Below are positions 47,302 to 57,547 of a stretch of DNA of 64,000 bases, piece by piece. The notes beneath the pieces are model-generated. The model worked only from the letters and a program-made list of their open reading frames with translations. It did not search any database and was not told the DNA's origin. Source of the stretch: Thermoplasmatota archaeon (GTDB lineage Archaea > Thermoplasmatota > Thermoplasmata > Thermoplasmatales > Thermoplasmataceae); contig JAMDBD010000009.1 of NCBI GenBank assembly GCA_023484105.1, positions 84,376-148,375 of the forward strand, in the 5' to 3' direction. Numbering within the stretch: the first letter of the stretch is position 1; each line of letters opens with the position of its first letter. The position numbers were made by a program, and so were the translations under genes.

Positions 47302-49913
47302 AATCTCACCCCAAATCTATTCCTTAGGTACCTCTTTGTGGCAGCGGGAATAGCTATCTTCTCCATTTCATCAATCAGGTAGGTGATCTGCGCAGACGGA
47401 TCTTCAAGTTTTCTGAGGACAATCTCTATAAACAAGGAGATCCCTATGAATATGCTTGGGACCTTCTCGGAGTAGTCCTTCCTGGTTCTAACAAAGAAAA
47501 CGTGAGGATCTGATATCTCTCCATTCATGGTCTGGTTAATTATCTTGAAGATGTCTTCCAGAAAATTTATTACAGCAATACCAGAAGAATGTTTCGAGGC
47601 GCTCATGAGCATATCTATTGCGTCCATCAACCTTCCCCCGGAGGCCATTGTTATAGATCTCACCACAGGTATGACAGATCTGGAGAAATATTCATTGGAT
47701 TTCATTCCAAAATCCTCAATGAGTTTTGTTGTCCTGTTTCTATAATCCACCATTCCAAAGTGTTCGAAATAGAAACCACCGAATGCGTAGTAGTAAGGGA
47801 GAAAATCCTCAGGTTCATTGAATTCCTTCAATATATAATTTGGTGCAGCTTCGTCATACCTGTCATTTTGCAGACCGTCTATTATTATAATTAATCCCTT
47901 GGCAATGTCATTCCACTGCCCTAATCCTATTCTCTCTGCTATTTCCTTAGCGGCAATTGCATATTTCAATGCATAGTCCAGCCTAAGATCCTGGAGGAAT
48001 GATTTTGCCGCAGATCGGTAAAAGAGATAAGAAAGTGTTTCATCTCTCACAATATCTATAAGTTTCTCCTCTATATCCAGGTAGTTTCTGCTGCTCCATA
48101 AATCCCCGACTATTTCATATAGTTCCATCAGATTGAAAGTCGCTATGGATCTTGCCCTCAAATTGCCGGTAAATATCGACTGATCTATAACCTCACGGTA
48201 AAACTCTATCGCATGGTCGTATCTTCCCCTATAATCATTTAGCACTGCAAGGTTATTTGAAACTCTGAGCTTTAGATCATTGTACCTTACTTCCTCCGCT
48301 ATCTGAAGTGCCCTGTAAAAGTATTTCTCTGCCCTGTCAAGATCGAACCTGTTCAGTGCAACGACGCCAAGAGAATTTATGGAATTTGCCATAAGCTCTT
48401 TATTTCCTAACTTTTCAGAAAGCTGAAGAGTGGCCTCAAATACCTTCTCGGCTTCAGCGTTCTCTCTTCTACTGAGCATAACATTTCCTCTCAGCATCTT
48501 AGCTTTTATATTCTCCTCCTCCGTGAGTGATCCATTGTTCTCAAGTTCCTCTACTGCCCTGAGTGCATCTTCTTCTCTTCCTACGGAAAGCAGAGAAAGG
48601 CCGTAGATAAGCATGTGAGAGTTGGCAGGTTTGAATTTCTTCATGTATCTTTCCATGCAGTTAATGCTCTCTGGTATTCTGCCAGAATAATAATATGCAG
48701 AGCACAGTATTGGAGTTATTACCCTCTCACCCTTCTTTCCCGTCAGGGCTAGCGATTTGTTGAGTTCATCCAGAAGAACATCGTAGGAATTGAATCCCCT
48801 CAGGATATCATCCCCATTCTCGGCAAGAAAGTTTACTATACTGTCAGGATCCTCAGATCTGTTCAGGAGTGTCATCCTGACAGAGACTGGCAATCTCTCA
48901 AAGCTCTTTGCCTTAACTATGCGTCTGGAAATATTTTCGATGTCGACCGCGAATTTGGCAGCCTTTAAAAAATCTCTAAGCTGGTTGTTTGCGATGGCTA
49001 TGAATTCCCCCTCCCGTATTACCATCTGTTCCTGTACAAGTTTCTTCAATGATTTCATGGCAGAATTTCCGTCAATTTCAAGAAGATCGGCTATCTCTGC
49101 GCTTTTGAGATTTCCATGCATCACCAGGGCAAGATACAGAACATCGCGATCCGTATCTGAAAGTGAAGCCATCTGAACATCGTAAAATGAATCAAGTGGC
49201 GGAGGCATTGGCAAATATCTGAGCATGGATTCATTCACAGACTTTTCAGCGTTTATGAATCCGTTCAGTTCATAATAAAGAAGGCAGTATCTGAGCAAAT
49301 CCACCTTCCCGTCGGTCATCGTGTATAGAGCCTCGTTTATCTCTGCAGGAAGCCGGTATCCCCAGGAACGCAAAAGAAAATCAACATCACCCTGTGAGGT
49401 TTTCTTCACTTGGATAAAATCAAAGCGATCAGTGGTTTCCAGCACCTTCGAAATCATTTCATCCGAACTTGAATTTACATCAAGTGACCCTAAAAAGAGC
49501 ACAGATGGAAATGATGATTTTTCTGTTATCAGTTTCATGAGAAGCCCAAGGGAAGGGTTTGTCATGTTGTTCATCTTCTCAAGTAGAAAAAGTACCGGGT
49601 GCGTCCTTTTAATATTTTTTCTGAATTTCTCCAGGATACTCTCTTCGTCAATTTCCCTAATAGTGATACCGAACGCCTGCTCTATAAGCTGTACTGTCTG
49701 GTCAAACTGCCTCGCTTCTGGAACTGGAAGGCATTTGGCAAAGGAGGCTGTGATTCCCAGTTCCTTCGCCTTATTGTATATTAGTCCGAGAACCTCAGAT
49801 TTTCCGACCCCGCTTTTTCCCCTAATGATGAGAGGTTTGAAATTCGCAGCATCGGAGAGAGAATTTATGATTAAATCGTAAATCTGTCTGAGATCATACT
49901 CTCTCCAGGCCAT
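47298..49913 (-). CDS. STAND-type ATPase with TPR repeats
   Basis: 871 aa. N-terminal NTPase domain: Walker A 'IRGKSGVGKSEVL' (~32-44), Walker B 'PVLFLLEKMNN' (~116-126), sensor-like 'LFLGSLDV'. A winged-helix segment (~250-320) follows, then TPR-like helical repeats (~380-650; 'NSINSLGVVALNRFDLDRAEKYFYRALQIAEE' in part). This is the MalT/STAND layout used for signal-responsive regulators. It lacks a DNA-binding LuxR domain. Ligand and target unknown; it heads an operon with CysRS and NAD salvage. Confidence 0.75.
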   Translation of the reverse strand: MAWREYDLRQIYDLIINSLSDAANFKPLIIRGKSGVGKSEVLGLIYNKAKELGITASFAKCLPVPEARQFDQTVQLIEQAFGITIREIDEESILEKFRKNIKRTHPVLFLLEKMNNMTNPSLGLLMKLITEKSSFPSVLFLGSLDVNSSSDEMISKVLETTDRFDFIQVKKTSQGDVDFLLRSWGYRLPAEINEALYTMTDGKVDLLRYCLLYYELNGFINAEKSVNESMLRYLPMPPPLDSFYDVQMASLSDTDRDVLYLALVMHGNLKSAEIADLLEIDGNSAMKSLKKLVQEQMVIREGEFIAIANNQLRDFLKAAKFAVDIENISRRIVKAKSFERLPVSVRMTLLNRSEDPDSIVNFLAENGDDILRGFNSYDVLLDELNKSLALTGKKGERVITPILCSAYYYSGRIPESINCMERYMKKFKPANSHMLIYGLSLLSVGREEDALRAVEELENNGSLTEEENIKAKMLRGNVMLSRRENAEAEKVFEATLQLSEKLGNKELMANSINSLGVVALNRFDLDRAEKYFYRALQIAEEVRYNDLKLRVSNNLAVLNDYRGRYDHAIEFYREVIDQSIFTGNLRARSIATFNLMELYEIVGDLWSSRNYLDIEEKLIDIVRDETLSYLFYRSAAKSFLQDLRLDYALKYAIAAKEIAERIGLGQWNDIAKGLIIIIDGLQNDRYDEAAPNYILKEFNEPEDFLPYYYAFGGFYFEHFGMVDYRNRTTKLIEDFGMKSNEYFSRSVIPVVRSITMASGGRLMDAIDMLMSASKHSSGIAVINFLEDIFKIINQTMNGEISDPHVFFVRTRKDYSEKVPSIFIGISLFIEIVLRKLEDPSAQITYLIDEMEKIAIPAATKRYLRNRFGVRL

Positions 49914-50050
49914 GCAACTTCAACCTTTATCAATTAATTAAATTTTTAGTACAGGATCAGGAAGAAACGGAATTATATATAAACCAAATCAGACGGATTT
50001 CGTACTGGTTCAGATATATAATGAGATTCTACCGAAAATAAAGCGCTGCT

Positions 50051-50794
50051 TCATACCTCAATCCTCTTTCCGGAATGATCAAGTTTCCACTTACCAAACT
50101 CGTTAAGTCCCGACAGCTTCTCAATGCTGACAACAGGCCCTTCTGTGCACAGCTGGAAACCGTCTATTGAGCAGGAATCACATATCCCAATTCCACACTT
50201 CATGGACCTTTCGAGAGAAAATTCAGCTTTGACTCCAGCTTTCATGAGTAAAGGCAGTAACTTAAACATCATAACTTCAGGTCCACATACGTATAGTCTC
50301 TGAAAGACACTTAGATCCATTGAGGCCAGATATTCATGGGGCAAACCCTTGAATCCTGATGACCCGTCATCTGTTATCGTGACAACTCTTTCTGCCTGCA
50401 TTTTCCCAATATAGAGAAGTTCCTCCCTGTTTCTAGCCGAAACTATCACTGTAGAATCTTGATTCACGAGGGGTAGTAAGGATGCCATACCTGATCCTGA
50501 ACCGATCAGAAGCCTCTTCCCATGGCTCTCAGTAAATGGCTTTCCATAAGGTCCCATGAAGAAAATTCTGTCTCCCGGTTCAAGTTCCTGAAGCTTCCTG
50601 GAAGGAACTCCATATGCTTTCACGGTTATGCCTTTCTTCTTGCCGGTAAATGAAAGTGACATCGGTATCTCCCCATAACCGGGAACCCATATCATAATGA
50701 ACTGCCCTGGAAGCACTTTCTCTTCCCAGTAGAACCTGAAAGTAATTGTGGAAGGGGTTTCCCGAATTTTCTCAACTATCGTTGAATTGATCAA
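50051..50794 (-). CDS. pyrK: Dihydroorotate dehydrogenase electron-transfer subunit
   Basis: 247 aa. Ferredoxin-reductase-type FAD domain ('GQFIMIWVPGYGEIPMSLSF' with the R-x-Y-S-like 'PMSLS'), NAD domain ('IGSGSGMASLLPLV', 'VCGPEVMMFKLLPLL'), and C-terminal 2Fe-2S cysteines 'CGIGICDSC...CTEGP' (~213-228). It passes electrons from PyrD to NAD+. Its start overlaps the pyrD stop by 4 bp. Confidence 0.93.
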   Translation of the reverse strand: MINSTIVEKIRETPSTITFRFYWEEKVLPGQFIMIWVPGYGEIPMSLSFTGKKKGITVKAYGVPSRKLQELEPGDRIFFMGPYGKPFTESHGKRLLIGSGSGMASLLPLVNQDSTVIVSARNREELLYIGKMQAERVVTITDDGSSGFKGLPHEYLASMDLSVFQRLYVCGPEVMMFKLLPLLMKAGVKAEFSLERSMKCGIGICDSCSIDGFQLCTEGPVVSIEKLSGLNEFGKWKLDHSGKRIEV

Positions 50795-51687
50795 ATCTGT
50801 GCCGCCCCCACCAGATCCATTACACTTCTGATATTATTTTTGGAAAGATATTCAGCAAGTTCAGTTGAAATTCTATAGAATATACTCTTGCCAAATTTTC
50901 CCAATGCAGTCCCAATCTGAAGAGCCTTGGATCCTGCCATAATGTATTCAAGAGCATCCTGGTAATTCTCTATGCCGCCAACTCCGATTATGTCGATATC
51001 CATCTCTCTTTTTACCTCATAGACATATCGCAGTCCCACACTTTTTATTGCAGAACCAGAAAGGCCACCGTATATGTTAGAAAGTACCGGTCTTTTCGCC
51101 ACGATGTCTATTGCCATCCCCTTCACTGTGTTTATCAGAACAAGGGCATCAGAATCAGAAGCCGCCCTTGCTATCTCGAGTACACTGTTCACATTTGGGG
51201 AGAGTTTCGAAAATACCGGGATCCGCAAACTACCCTTGAGGTTCTTTACTATATTGCGAACCAGAACTGGATCGCTTCCAACTTCCGTACCGTATCCTTG
51301 CACGTGAGGGCATGAAAGGTTAAGCTCAACGGCACTTACACCGTATTCTTCCATGGAGATTGCCAGCTTCAGAAATTCATCCGGAGTTGAGCCAAATATA
51401 CTCCCTATAACAGGTTTTCCTGCAGAGAGTGCAATCTTTATCTCCCCGCCTATGTTATCTATTCCGGGATTGCTGAGACCCACTGCATTGAGAAGTCCAC
51501 CTTCAATTGGATATATGACGGGAGGTAAATAACCGTCCCTTGGCTCGCTACCTATGGATTTGGTAACAACTGCGGCCGCACCTGATTCCAGGATCCGTTT
51601 CATCGTATATCCGTTCTGGTCAAGAATTCCGGAGGCAAGCATCAGGGGGTTTTCAAGTTTCAGCCCCGCAACCGTTACCTGCAGCAT
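50791..51687 (-). CDS. pyrD: Dihydroorotate dehydrogenase, catalytic subunit (type 1B)
   Basis: 298 aa FMN TIM barrel. 'NPLMLASGILDQNGYTM', 'ELNLSCPHVQGYGTEVG' with the class 1 catalytic Cys (~131), 'FSKLSPNVNSVLEIARAA', 'INTVKGMAID' and 'GVGGIENYQDALEYIMAGSKALQIGTA' in part. It oxidises dihydroorotate to orotate in pyrimidine synthesis with PyrK. Confidence 0.94.
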   Translation of the reverse strand: MLQVTVAGLKLENPLMLASGILDQNGYTMKRILESGAAAVVTKSIGSEPRDGYLPPVIYPIEGGLLNAVGLSNPGIDNIGGEIKIALSAGKPVIGSIFGSTPDEFLKLAISMEEYGVSAVELNLSCPHVQGYGTEVGSDPVLVRNIVKNLKGSLRIPVFSKLSPNVNSVLEIARAASDSDALVLINTVKGMAIDIVAKRPVLSNIYGGLSGSAIKSVGLRYVYEVKREMDIDIIGVGGIENYQDALEYIMAGSKALQIGTALGKFGKSIFYRISTELAEYLSKNNIRSVMDLVGAAQI

Positions 51688-51727
51688 CTATGGGTTATTG
51701 TTACGCAATGTATTAAACTATTACCAC

Positions 51728-52222
51728 CTAAAAGATCTCCTCTCTGTTCATTTCTTCGGGGAAATCAAGCAGCAGTATGGCATCGTTTATCGGAGGGTTC
51801 TTTCCAACATAATAAAGTTCGCTGTATACAGGCGGAATATCGCCTCTGGAGAGATATCTGCTCCCTCCAATTGCCCTGAATTCCTCGGAGGCTGACAGAT
51901 TTGTGTATGGCAGTATTATGTTCTCGCTCATCCACGACATGTCCTGAATCATTCCAGTGGGAAGATCCGGAGATATGACAACTGAGGATGCACCGGAAAT
52001 TATGGTATCCTGAAGCTGGCCCACGCTTCTGGGGAAATTCATGACACACAGTTCAAAAAACTTTGAAAGCTCAGAGTAAACTTTTGTGTTAAGCCTGCCC
52101 TTCAATATTCCAGATCTGTCGACAAGGAAAAGTGAGTCTGAACCTTCTCTTAGCAGTTTCTGGATCACCTCGTATGGGATTGTGCTGCCTTCAAGGTAGA
52201 GACACCTCATAGTTCTCTGCAT
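51728..52222 (-). CDS. Unknown protein, possibly HisA/HisF-like half barrel
   Basis: 164 aa (ATG at 52207 is an alternative start). Alternating strands and helices ('MRCLYLEGSTIPYEVIQKLLREG', 'SLFLVDRSG', 'FELCVMNFPRSVGQLQDTIISGASSVVISP') suggest part of a beta/alpha barrel of the HisA/HisF-like type, but no phosphate-binding glycine motif is clear. It lies 40 bp upstream of pyrD, same strand. Function unknown. Confidence 0.45.
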   Translation of the reverse strand: MQRTMRCLYLEGSTIPYEVIQKLLREGSDSLFLVDRSGILKGRLNTKVYSELSKFFELCVMNFPRSVGQLQDTIISGASSVVISPDLPTGMIQDMSWMSENIILPYTNLSASEEFRAIGGSRYLSRGDIPPVYSELYYVGKNPPINDAILLLDFPEEMNREEIF

Positions 52223-52356
52223 ATGATAATGAGGAATTTTCTGTAAGCATATATATCTTCTTAATATCGTACACGCCTGATATTCATTGACATGATAGAA
52301 ATTTAACAGACAATAAAATATACAAAAGTCTATATTGTCATACTCATTTACATTTT

Positions 52357-53175
52357 ATGCTTGAAGGTTCAAGGGCTGTGAACTTCAAACTCGACAAAAT
52401 AGTTATCCCCATGGCAAAGGGTCAGCGATCAAGAAAGGCCCTGAGACTGGGTTTTGATTTTTCACGTGCGCTGAATACTGAGATAACAGCACTGACCGTT
52501 AAGGATTCGAGCAGGGAGCTTACTTGGAGCGACAAGGTACATGTCGTGACCAGCGCATATAAGCTTGGAAAGGAGATGAACGTAAAAGTCATACCAAAGA
52601 TAATCACAAACCGGTCCGTCAGAAGCGGAATAGTCAATGAGACAGCCAACAGAAACTACGATCTGCTTCTCATGGCTTCAGACAGCCATTCTTTCTTTGC
52701 CAGAAGCCTTTTCGGAGGGAATGTTGATTATATAATCCGCCATGTAAGCATTCCGGTTGCTGCTCTCGGTATCAGAACAGGCAATTACCCATACACATCA
52801 ATAGTTTATCCAATGTCAGAGATGATCAATACAAGATCATCACTTGCATTTTCACTGGCAATCAAGAAGTCCATTGAAAAACCATTAAGAATCCTTGATC
52901 TGAGATACCTTGACTCCAAGCCACAGGACAGGTTCCGGTTCTTTCGCGATCACTTCGACCAGATAATCCAGAAGTATGGTGGGGATGTCAGCTTTATCAG
53001 AGATTCTGCAGGAAAAAATTACATAGAAGTTATAAGAAATGGAACGTCCGGGGAAAAAAACCCGTTGCTCGTACTTGGCGTGCGTCCTGATCAAAACGGA
53101 AGGGTAAAGCTCCCGGCTGAACTCAGAGAAATAAACAGATCAGTAAATTGCGACATATTACTTGTCAAGAAATGA
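52357..53175 (+). CDS. Universal stress protein-like, two-domain
   Basis: 272 aa. Two tandem USP-like alpha/beta domains (~10-140 and ~145-272): 'DKIVIPMAKGQRSRKALRLG', 'YDLLLMASDSHSFFARSLFGGNVDYIIRHVSIPVAALG' in part, and 'SIVYPMSEMINTRSSLAFSLAI'. The G-x2-G-x9-GS nucleotide loop is degenerate ('GGNVDYIIRHVSIP'). It faces kdpC with an 18-bp overlap. In haloarchaea a USP-type protein (KdpQ/Cat3) accompanies kdpFABC, so a link to K+ uptake is possible (inference). Confidence 0.75.
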   Translation: MLEGSRAVNFKLDKIVIPMAKGQRSRKALRLGFDFSRALNTEITALTVKDSSRELTWSDKVHVVTSAYKLGKEMNVKVIPKIITNRSVRSGIVNETANRNYDLLLMASDSHSFFARSLFGGNVDYIIRHVSIPVAALGIRTGNYPYTSIVYPMSEMINTRSSLAFSLAIKKSIEKPLRILDLRYLDSKPQDRFRFFRDHFDQIIQKYGGDVSFIRDSAGKNYIEVIRNGTSGEKNPLLVLGVRPDQNGRVKLPAELREINRSVNCDILLVKK

Positions 53176-53802
53176 CTGCCCTTCATAAGTTACTATGATC
53201 TGCAGTATCACAAAATCCACCTGAATTACGTTCACGTAGTCACTACCAAAAAGCGGGAAGTTCTGAGCAGTATTCTCAGATATCAGGTTTTTCAAGAGGT
53301 TACTGTAGTAACTAGAGTTTTCATGAGACTTGTTTTCAAGCAATACTGTCAGATTGTCCGCTACTCTCGGCAATTGGAGATATGCGGCCTGCAAAGGAAT
53401 ATCTGGATCAACCCCCGATCCAGAGATGACAATCTGGGTGAATGGTATCTGACTGATATTTATCCCTGGATTTTTCTCTTCAAATAGCCTTATATTCTGA
53501 ACGGTCTGGTTTATGAATCTGCTGTTATCAATCGTATAGTTGCTGACGCCGGAATATGAGAAATTATATCCCGTGGCTGATGGCCTTGGCTGGAAGAAGA
53601 AACTCTGGTTGAATGCCTCTGCAAGGTATTCCGATCCATATATTATCTTCCCTATTGTTACCGGACTGCCGTTGGCAGAATTGCCGTCAACTTCCATAGT
53701 CACCAGCGCCTCCAGAGATGGTATGGCAAATCCAAGTATCAGCATCAGTACCAGTGTGAATGCAGCTATTCGTCCAAAGGCCGTAATTGCCGACTTTATC
53801 AC
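53158..53802 (-). CDS. kdpC: Potassium-transporting ATPase subunit KdpC
   Basis: 214 aa. One N-terminal membrane helix ('IAAFTLVLMLILGFAIPSLEALV' in part), then the periplasmic-type domain with 'FQPRPSATGYNFSYSGVSN', 'GSGVDPDIPLQAAYLQLPRVA' (in part) in the place of the KdpC 'SASGLDPHISPAAA..Q..R.A'. It stabilises the KdpFABC complex. Start overlaps the kdpB stop by 4 bp. Confidence 0.92.
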   Translation of the reverse strand: MIKSAITAFGRIAAFTLVLMLILGFAIPSLEALVTMEVDGNSANGSPVTIGKIIYGSEYLAEAFNQSFFFQPRPSATGYNFSYSGVSNYTIDNSRFINQTVQNIRLFEEKNPGINISQIPFTQIVISGSGVDPDIPLQAAYLQLPRVADNLTVLLENKSHENSSYYSNLLKNLISENTAQNFPLFGSDYVNVIQVDFVILQIIVTYEGQSFLDK

Positions 53803-55787
53803 CAGACCACCCCAACTGATGCGAGTGCCATATATATAAGCTTGATGGCTATGAATGGCATTATGATACCGCCGACACCATATACAAGTATGTTTCTTTT
53901 AAGAAGTTCCTGAACAGAAGACGGCTTGAATCTCACACCTTTTAGTGCCATTGGTATGAGAAAGACAATTATGAAAGTGTTAAAGATAAGAGCGGATGTT
54001 ATTGCCAGAAGTGGGTTTGTCAGATCAAGGATGTTTAGGAATCCCAGAAACGAGAAAGAGGCAAAAACAGCTGGAAGTATGACGAAGTACTTCGAAAGAT
54101 CATTCGCGAAGCTGAACGTTGTCAGGGCTCCCCTGGTGATCAGGATCTGTTTTCCGATAAATATCACGTCTATAAGCTTTGTCGGATCATTGTCAAGATC
54201 TATCATGTTTGCAGCATCCTTTGCCGCGGGGGTTCCTGAGTTCATGGCAAGCCCGACATCTGCCCTGGCAAGTGCGGGAGCGTCGTTTGTACCATCTCCT
54301 ACCATGGCAACCATCCTGCTCTTAGCCTTCTCTCGCACCACAACATTGAACTTGTCCTCAGGCGTGCTGTTGGAAACAAATTCATCAATGCCTGCTTCAG
54401 CGGATATTTCCCTGGCTGTAATCTCGTCATCCCCGGTACACATTATTGTCTTGATCTGCATTTTCTTGAGAAGATCCAGCCTTTCCTTTATCCCTGGCTT
54501 CAGCATATCAGACATCTCTATTACACCAAGAAATTTTCCGTTGCGGGCAAGCGGTATTGCAGTGCCTCCTCTTGACGAGATCTCCTTGCATATTCCTTCG
54601 ATGTACTGATCCTTAATTCCGAATCTCTCTTCCAGTGAGCGCAGTGAGCCTTTAACAATATATCCAGTGTCTGAGACAAGGCCACTGTATTTTGTTTCCG
54701 CAGAAAATGGTATGAATTTGAAATTCCTGTATTCAGAATCGTCCACTTCTCCAATGATTTTCCTGGCATTTTTTAGTATTGACATCCCCTCCCTTGTCTG
54801 ATCATCTCTTGATGTGAGAATACAGAATTTTGCAAAGTCTTCAAGGGAAATGGATGGGGCAGGATAGAATTTCTTTGCCTCTCTGTCCCCCATTGTTATT
54901 GTTCCGGTCTTGTCCAGAATTATAGTGTCGATGTCACCTGCATTCTCCACAGCCCTTCCACTCTTGGCCATTATGTTAAACCCGGACATTCTGTTCACTG
55001 ATGCTATCCCTATTGCTGTCAGAAGACTACCAATCGTAGTGGGAATGAGGCAGATGAAAAGAACCACTAGGAAGACAATATTTGGTGATATGCCTATATA
55101 ACCGGTTTCTGTGTAGAGCACTGAGACAACCATCAAAAATATTAAAGTGAACCCTGAAAGCAGAACCGTCAGGGCAATCTCGTTAGGAGTCTTTTCTCTC
55201 GAGGACTTCCTTACAAGTTCAATCATCTTGTCAATGAATGTTTCTCCTGGATCTGATGTTATCCTGACCTTCAGCGTATCTGTAAGTAGTTTTGTAGATC
55301 CGGTTACGCTATCTCCAAGAACCTTAAGCACTGGCCTGGACTCTCCTGTGATGTTGGACTCGCTCACATAGCCGTTACCTTCTATGATCTCCCCGTCCAT
55401 GGGAATATCCTCATTCCTGTTGACAATCACCACATCTCCTCTTCTGAGGACGGATGACTTCACCAGGGTAATCTCGCCATCGCGCAAAAGATTGGCAGTT
55501 GACTCCTTCCTGAATTTCTGAAGCGATTCAACTATTGATCTGCTCTGCCTTTCTGAAATCGAGTATCCCAGGTTGGCGAAAAATATTGTGAGAAACAGGA
55601 GAATAAACACAGAAATGTAGAATTCCTGATATGAAGCAGAGAATGGCAGGTTAAAGAAACCGTGGAATATATAAGCGAAAAGTGAAAGTATCATTGAAAT
55701 CTCGGTAACGAAAAGAACAGGATTTCTGAGCAGTATGTCAGGCCTGAAACCTGTTATTGTATTTTTAAGCAGATCTCCGCCATTCAT
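53799..55787 (-). CDS. kdpB: Potassium-transporting P-type ATPase KdpB
   Basis: 662 aa. P-type ATPase motifs: TGES ('ITGESRPVL', ~154), phosphorylation site DKTGT ('IILDKTGTITMGD', ~289), 'KGSLRSLEERFG' nucleotide domain, 'MVGDGTNDAPALARADVGLAMNSGTPAAKDAANMIDLD' in part (~500). About seven membrane helices. It hydrolyses ATP to drive K+ import through KdpA. Confidence 0.96.
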   Translation of the reverse strand: MNGGDLLKNTITGFRPDILLRNPVLFVTEISMILSLFAYIFHGFFNLPFSASYQEFYISVFILLFLTIFFANLGYSISERQSRSIVESLQKFRKESTANLLRDGEITLVKSSVLRRGDVVIVNRNEDIPMDGEIIEGNGYVSESNITGESRPVLKVLGDSVTGSTKLLTDTLKVRITSDPGETFIDKMIELVRKSSREKTPNEIALTVLLSGFTLIFLMVVSVLYTETGYIGISPNIVFLVVLFICLIPTTIGSLLTAIGIASVNRMSGFNIMAKSGRAVENAGDIDTIILDKTGTITMGDREAKKFYPAPSISLEDFAKFCILTSRDDQTREGMSILKNARKIIGEVDDSEYRNFKFIPFSAETKYSGLVSDTGYIVKGSLRSLEERFGIKDQYIEGICKEISSRGGTAIPLARNGKFLGVIEMSDMLKPGIKERLDLLKKMQIKTIMCTGDDEITAREISAEAGIDEFVSNSTPEDKFNVVVREKAKSRMVAMVGDGTNDAPALARADVGLAMNSGTPAAKDAANMIDLDNDPTKLIDVIFIGKQILITRGALTTFSFANDLSKYFVILPAVFASFSFLGFLNILDLTNPLLAITSALIFNTFIIVFLIPMALKGVRFKPSSVQELLKRNILVYGVGGIIMPFIAIKLIYMALASVGVVW

Positions 55788-57547
55788 GGAATCAGCACCC
55801 CCAGGTTAAAGTCTTTGGCAAAGCTGAAGAGAGGACCCAGCACGAGTACCGGGAAGAAAGATAATATTCCCATGAATATGATCACGAACATCATCATCAT
55901 ACCGAAATTGAAGCTGCCAAGCTGTATGGCATTAACACTTTCGCCTCTGGCCTTTTTGACAGCAAATGACTGGGCTATGAGCAACTCGAGACCCATCAGC
56001 AAATATCTACCGAGAAGCATCAGGGCACCGTCCGTGTAGTTAAAGAAAAGCGAGGAAGTGTTGAATCCGCCTATTTCCGAACCATTGTTGGATGCGCTGC
56101 TGGCAAATTCATAAAGCACGGTCGTAATGTTCTGCGCATGACTGTTTACAAAACCCGCAGTTATCCCTGTAATCAAGAGGGTTATGCCAAGCGGTATCAG
56201 TATCATAATCGGGTGAGAGATTATCGTCAGCGTGGAGTATCTGATTTCCTTTGACTCAAGTTTTATTCCGAGCACTTCCGGGAGCTTTCCGACCATCAGT
56301 GAAACGAGAAACGCAGTGAAAATAACGAACATGAATATATTCATGACTGAAGTCCCGTCACCTCCGAGAGGATCATTCAGCAGCAGACCGGTGAGAACGC
56401 CGAGCATACCAGTAGGCGTATAGTCAATCAGTGCGCTGTTCACTGCTCCCGTTGAAGTCATCGTCGACCCCACGTTGAGAATGGTGGATTGTGCAATGCC
56501 GAGGCCGGTTTCCTTACCAGCCATGTTTCCGGTGAAAATTGTACCAAGTCCGGAAAGAGCCGGTATACCGGCATATTCTGAGAAAAATGTCAGGAAGGCT
56601 GTGAAAATGAAAATTGTCATGACAACGTAGAACAGCATTGTCCCGAATTTCCTGTTACCAAAAACCCGTCCCATTGCAAGTAGAGAGGATAGCGGAATCA
56701 CAGTCAATGAAACGAACATCACAATGTTCGTGAACCAGTTGGGATCAGCAAGCGGAAATGCCAGATTTGCAGAATAGAAACCTCCACCGTTGGTTCCAAC
56801 GGTTTCAATGGCATTCCACGAAGATACAGGGCCAAGAGGAAGGACCTCATTAGCATTGGTGAATGGGATCTGCACAAGGAGGGAATGGTTCAACGTCTCC
56901 GGAATTCCGGAAAGTATGAGTAAAACAGTCACAACAAATGTCATCGGTATAAACAGCTCTGTCAGCGACCTTATGAAGTCTCTGAAGAAATTTCCCAGGT
57001 TTCCGGAGTCAGTCAGGACCCCTCTCACAAATGCCATTGAAGCGGCAAATGCAATTACTGGGCTCAGAAACATTAGCCCCATAATTACAAAAGTCTGGGA
57101 AAAATACGAAAGTTGCATTGGCGAAGAATAATGCTGTAAGTCTGTATTCGTAAGAAACGAAACGACCGTATTGAAGGTAAGCGATGTCCCCAGCCTGGTT
57201 CCACCGGCAATAACTGGTATAACTGTCTGATAGTATAGAAATATGAATGCTATGATTCCTGCAAGAAATGAGAAGGCAAGAAGGACACCAAAATACTCTG
57301 TAAATCTCATCTCCTTCTTCGCTAATGGCCCCAGAATTTTTTCTGACAATCTAATTGCCGCATCCGAAACAGGGCTGAGAAACGTTCTTTCCCCTCTGTA
57401 TATCTTAGCAACGAAGGGATAGATGATGTACGCAAATATTGATGCAACTGCAAGGTAAATTATTATGATCAGGGATCCCGATACTATTCTATTGTTGAGG
57501 AAAAAATTAGTCCAGAAATAACCGCCGCCTGAAGAATCTGCATTCAA
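55784..57547 (-). CDS. kdpA: Potassium-transporting ATPase channel subunit KdpA
   Basis: 587 aa, ten helices, superfamily of K+ transporters. Selectivity-filter loops are visible, for example 'ETVGTNGGGFYSANLAFPLADP' in part (~255-275) and 'GSTMTSTGAVNSALIDYTPTGM' in part, and the fourth loop region 'ASNNGSEIGGF'. Slightly longer than the E. coli protein. Overlaps kdpF and kdpB by 4 bp each, so the four subunits are translationally coupled. Confidence 0.95.
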   Translation of the reverse strand: MNADSSGGGYFWTNFFLNNRIVSGSLIIIIYLAVASIFAYIIYPFVAKIYRGERTFLSPVSDAAIRLSEKILGPLAKKEMRFTEYFGVLLAFSFLAGIIAFIFLYYQTVIPVIAGGTRLGTSLTFNTVVSFLTNTDLQHYSSPMQLSYFSQTFVIMGLMFLSPVIAFAASMAFVRGVLTDSGNLGNFFRDFIRSLTELFIPMTFVVTVLLILSGIPETLNHSLLVQIPFTNANEVLPLGPVSSWNAIETVGTNGGGFYSANLAFPLADPNWFTNIVMFVSLTVIPLSSLLAMGRVFGNRKFGTMLFYVVMTIFIFTAFLTFFSEYAGIPALSGLGTIFTGNMAGKETGLGIAQSTILNVGSTMTSTGAVNSALIDYTPTGMLGVLTGLLLNDPLGGDGTSVMNIFMFVIFTAFLVSLMVGKLPEVLGIKLESKEIRYSTLTIISHPIMILIPLGITLLITGITAGFVNSHAQNITTVLYEFASSASNNGSEIGGFNTSSLFFNYTDGALMLLGRYLLMGLELLIAQSFAVKKARGESVNAIQLGSFNFGMMMMFVIIFMGILSFFPVLVLGPLFSFAKDFNLGVLIP

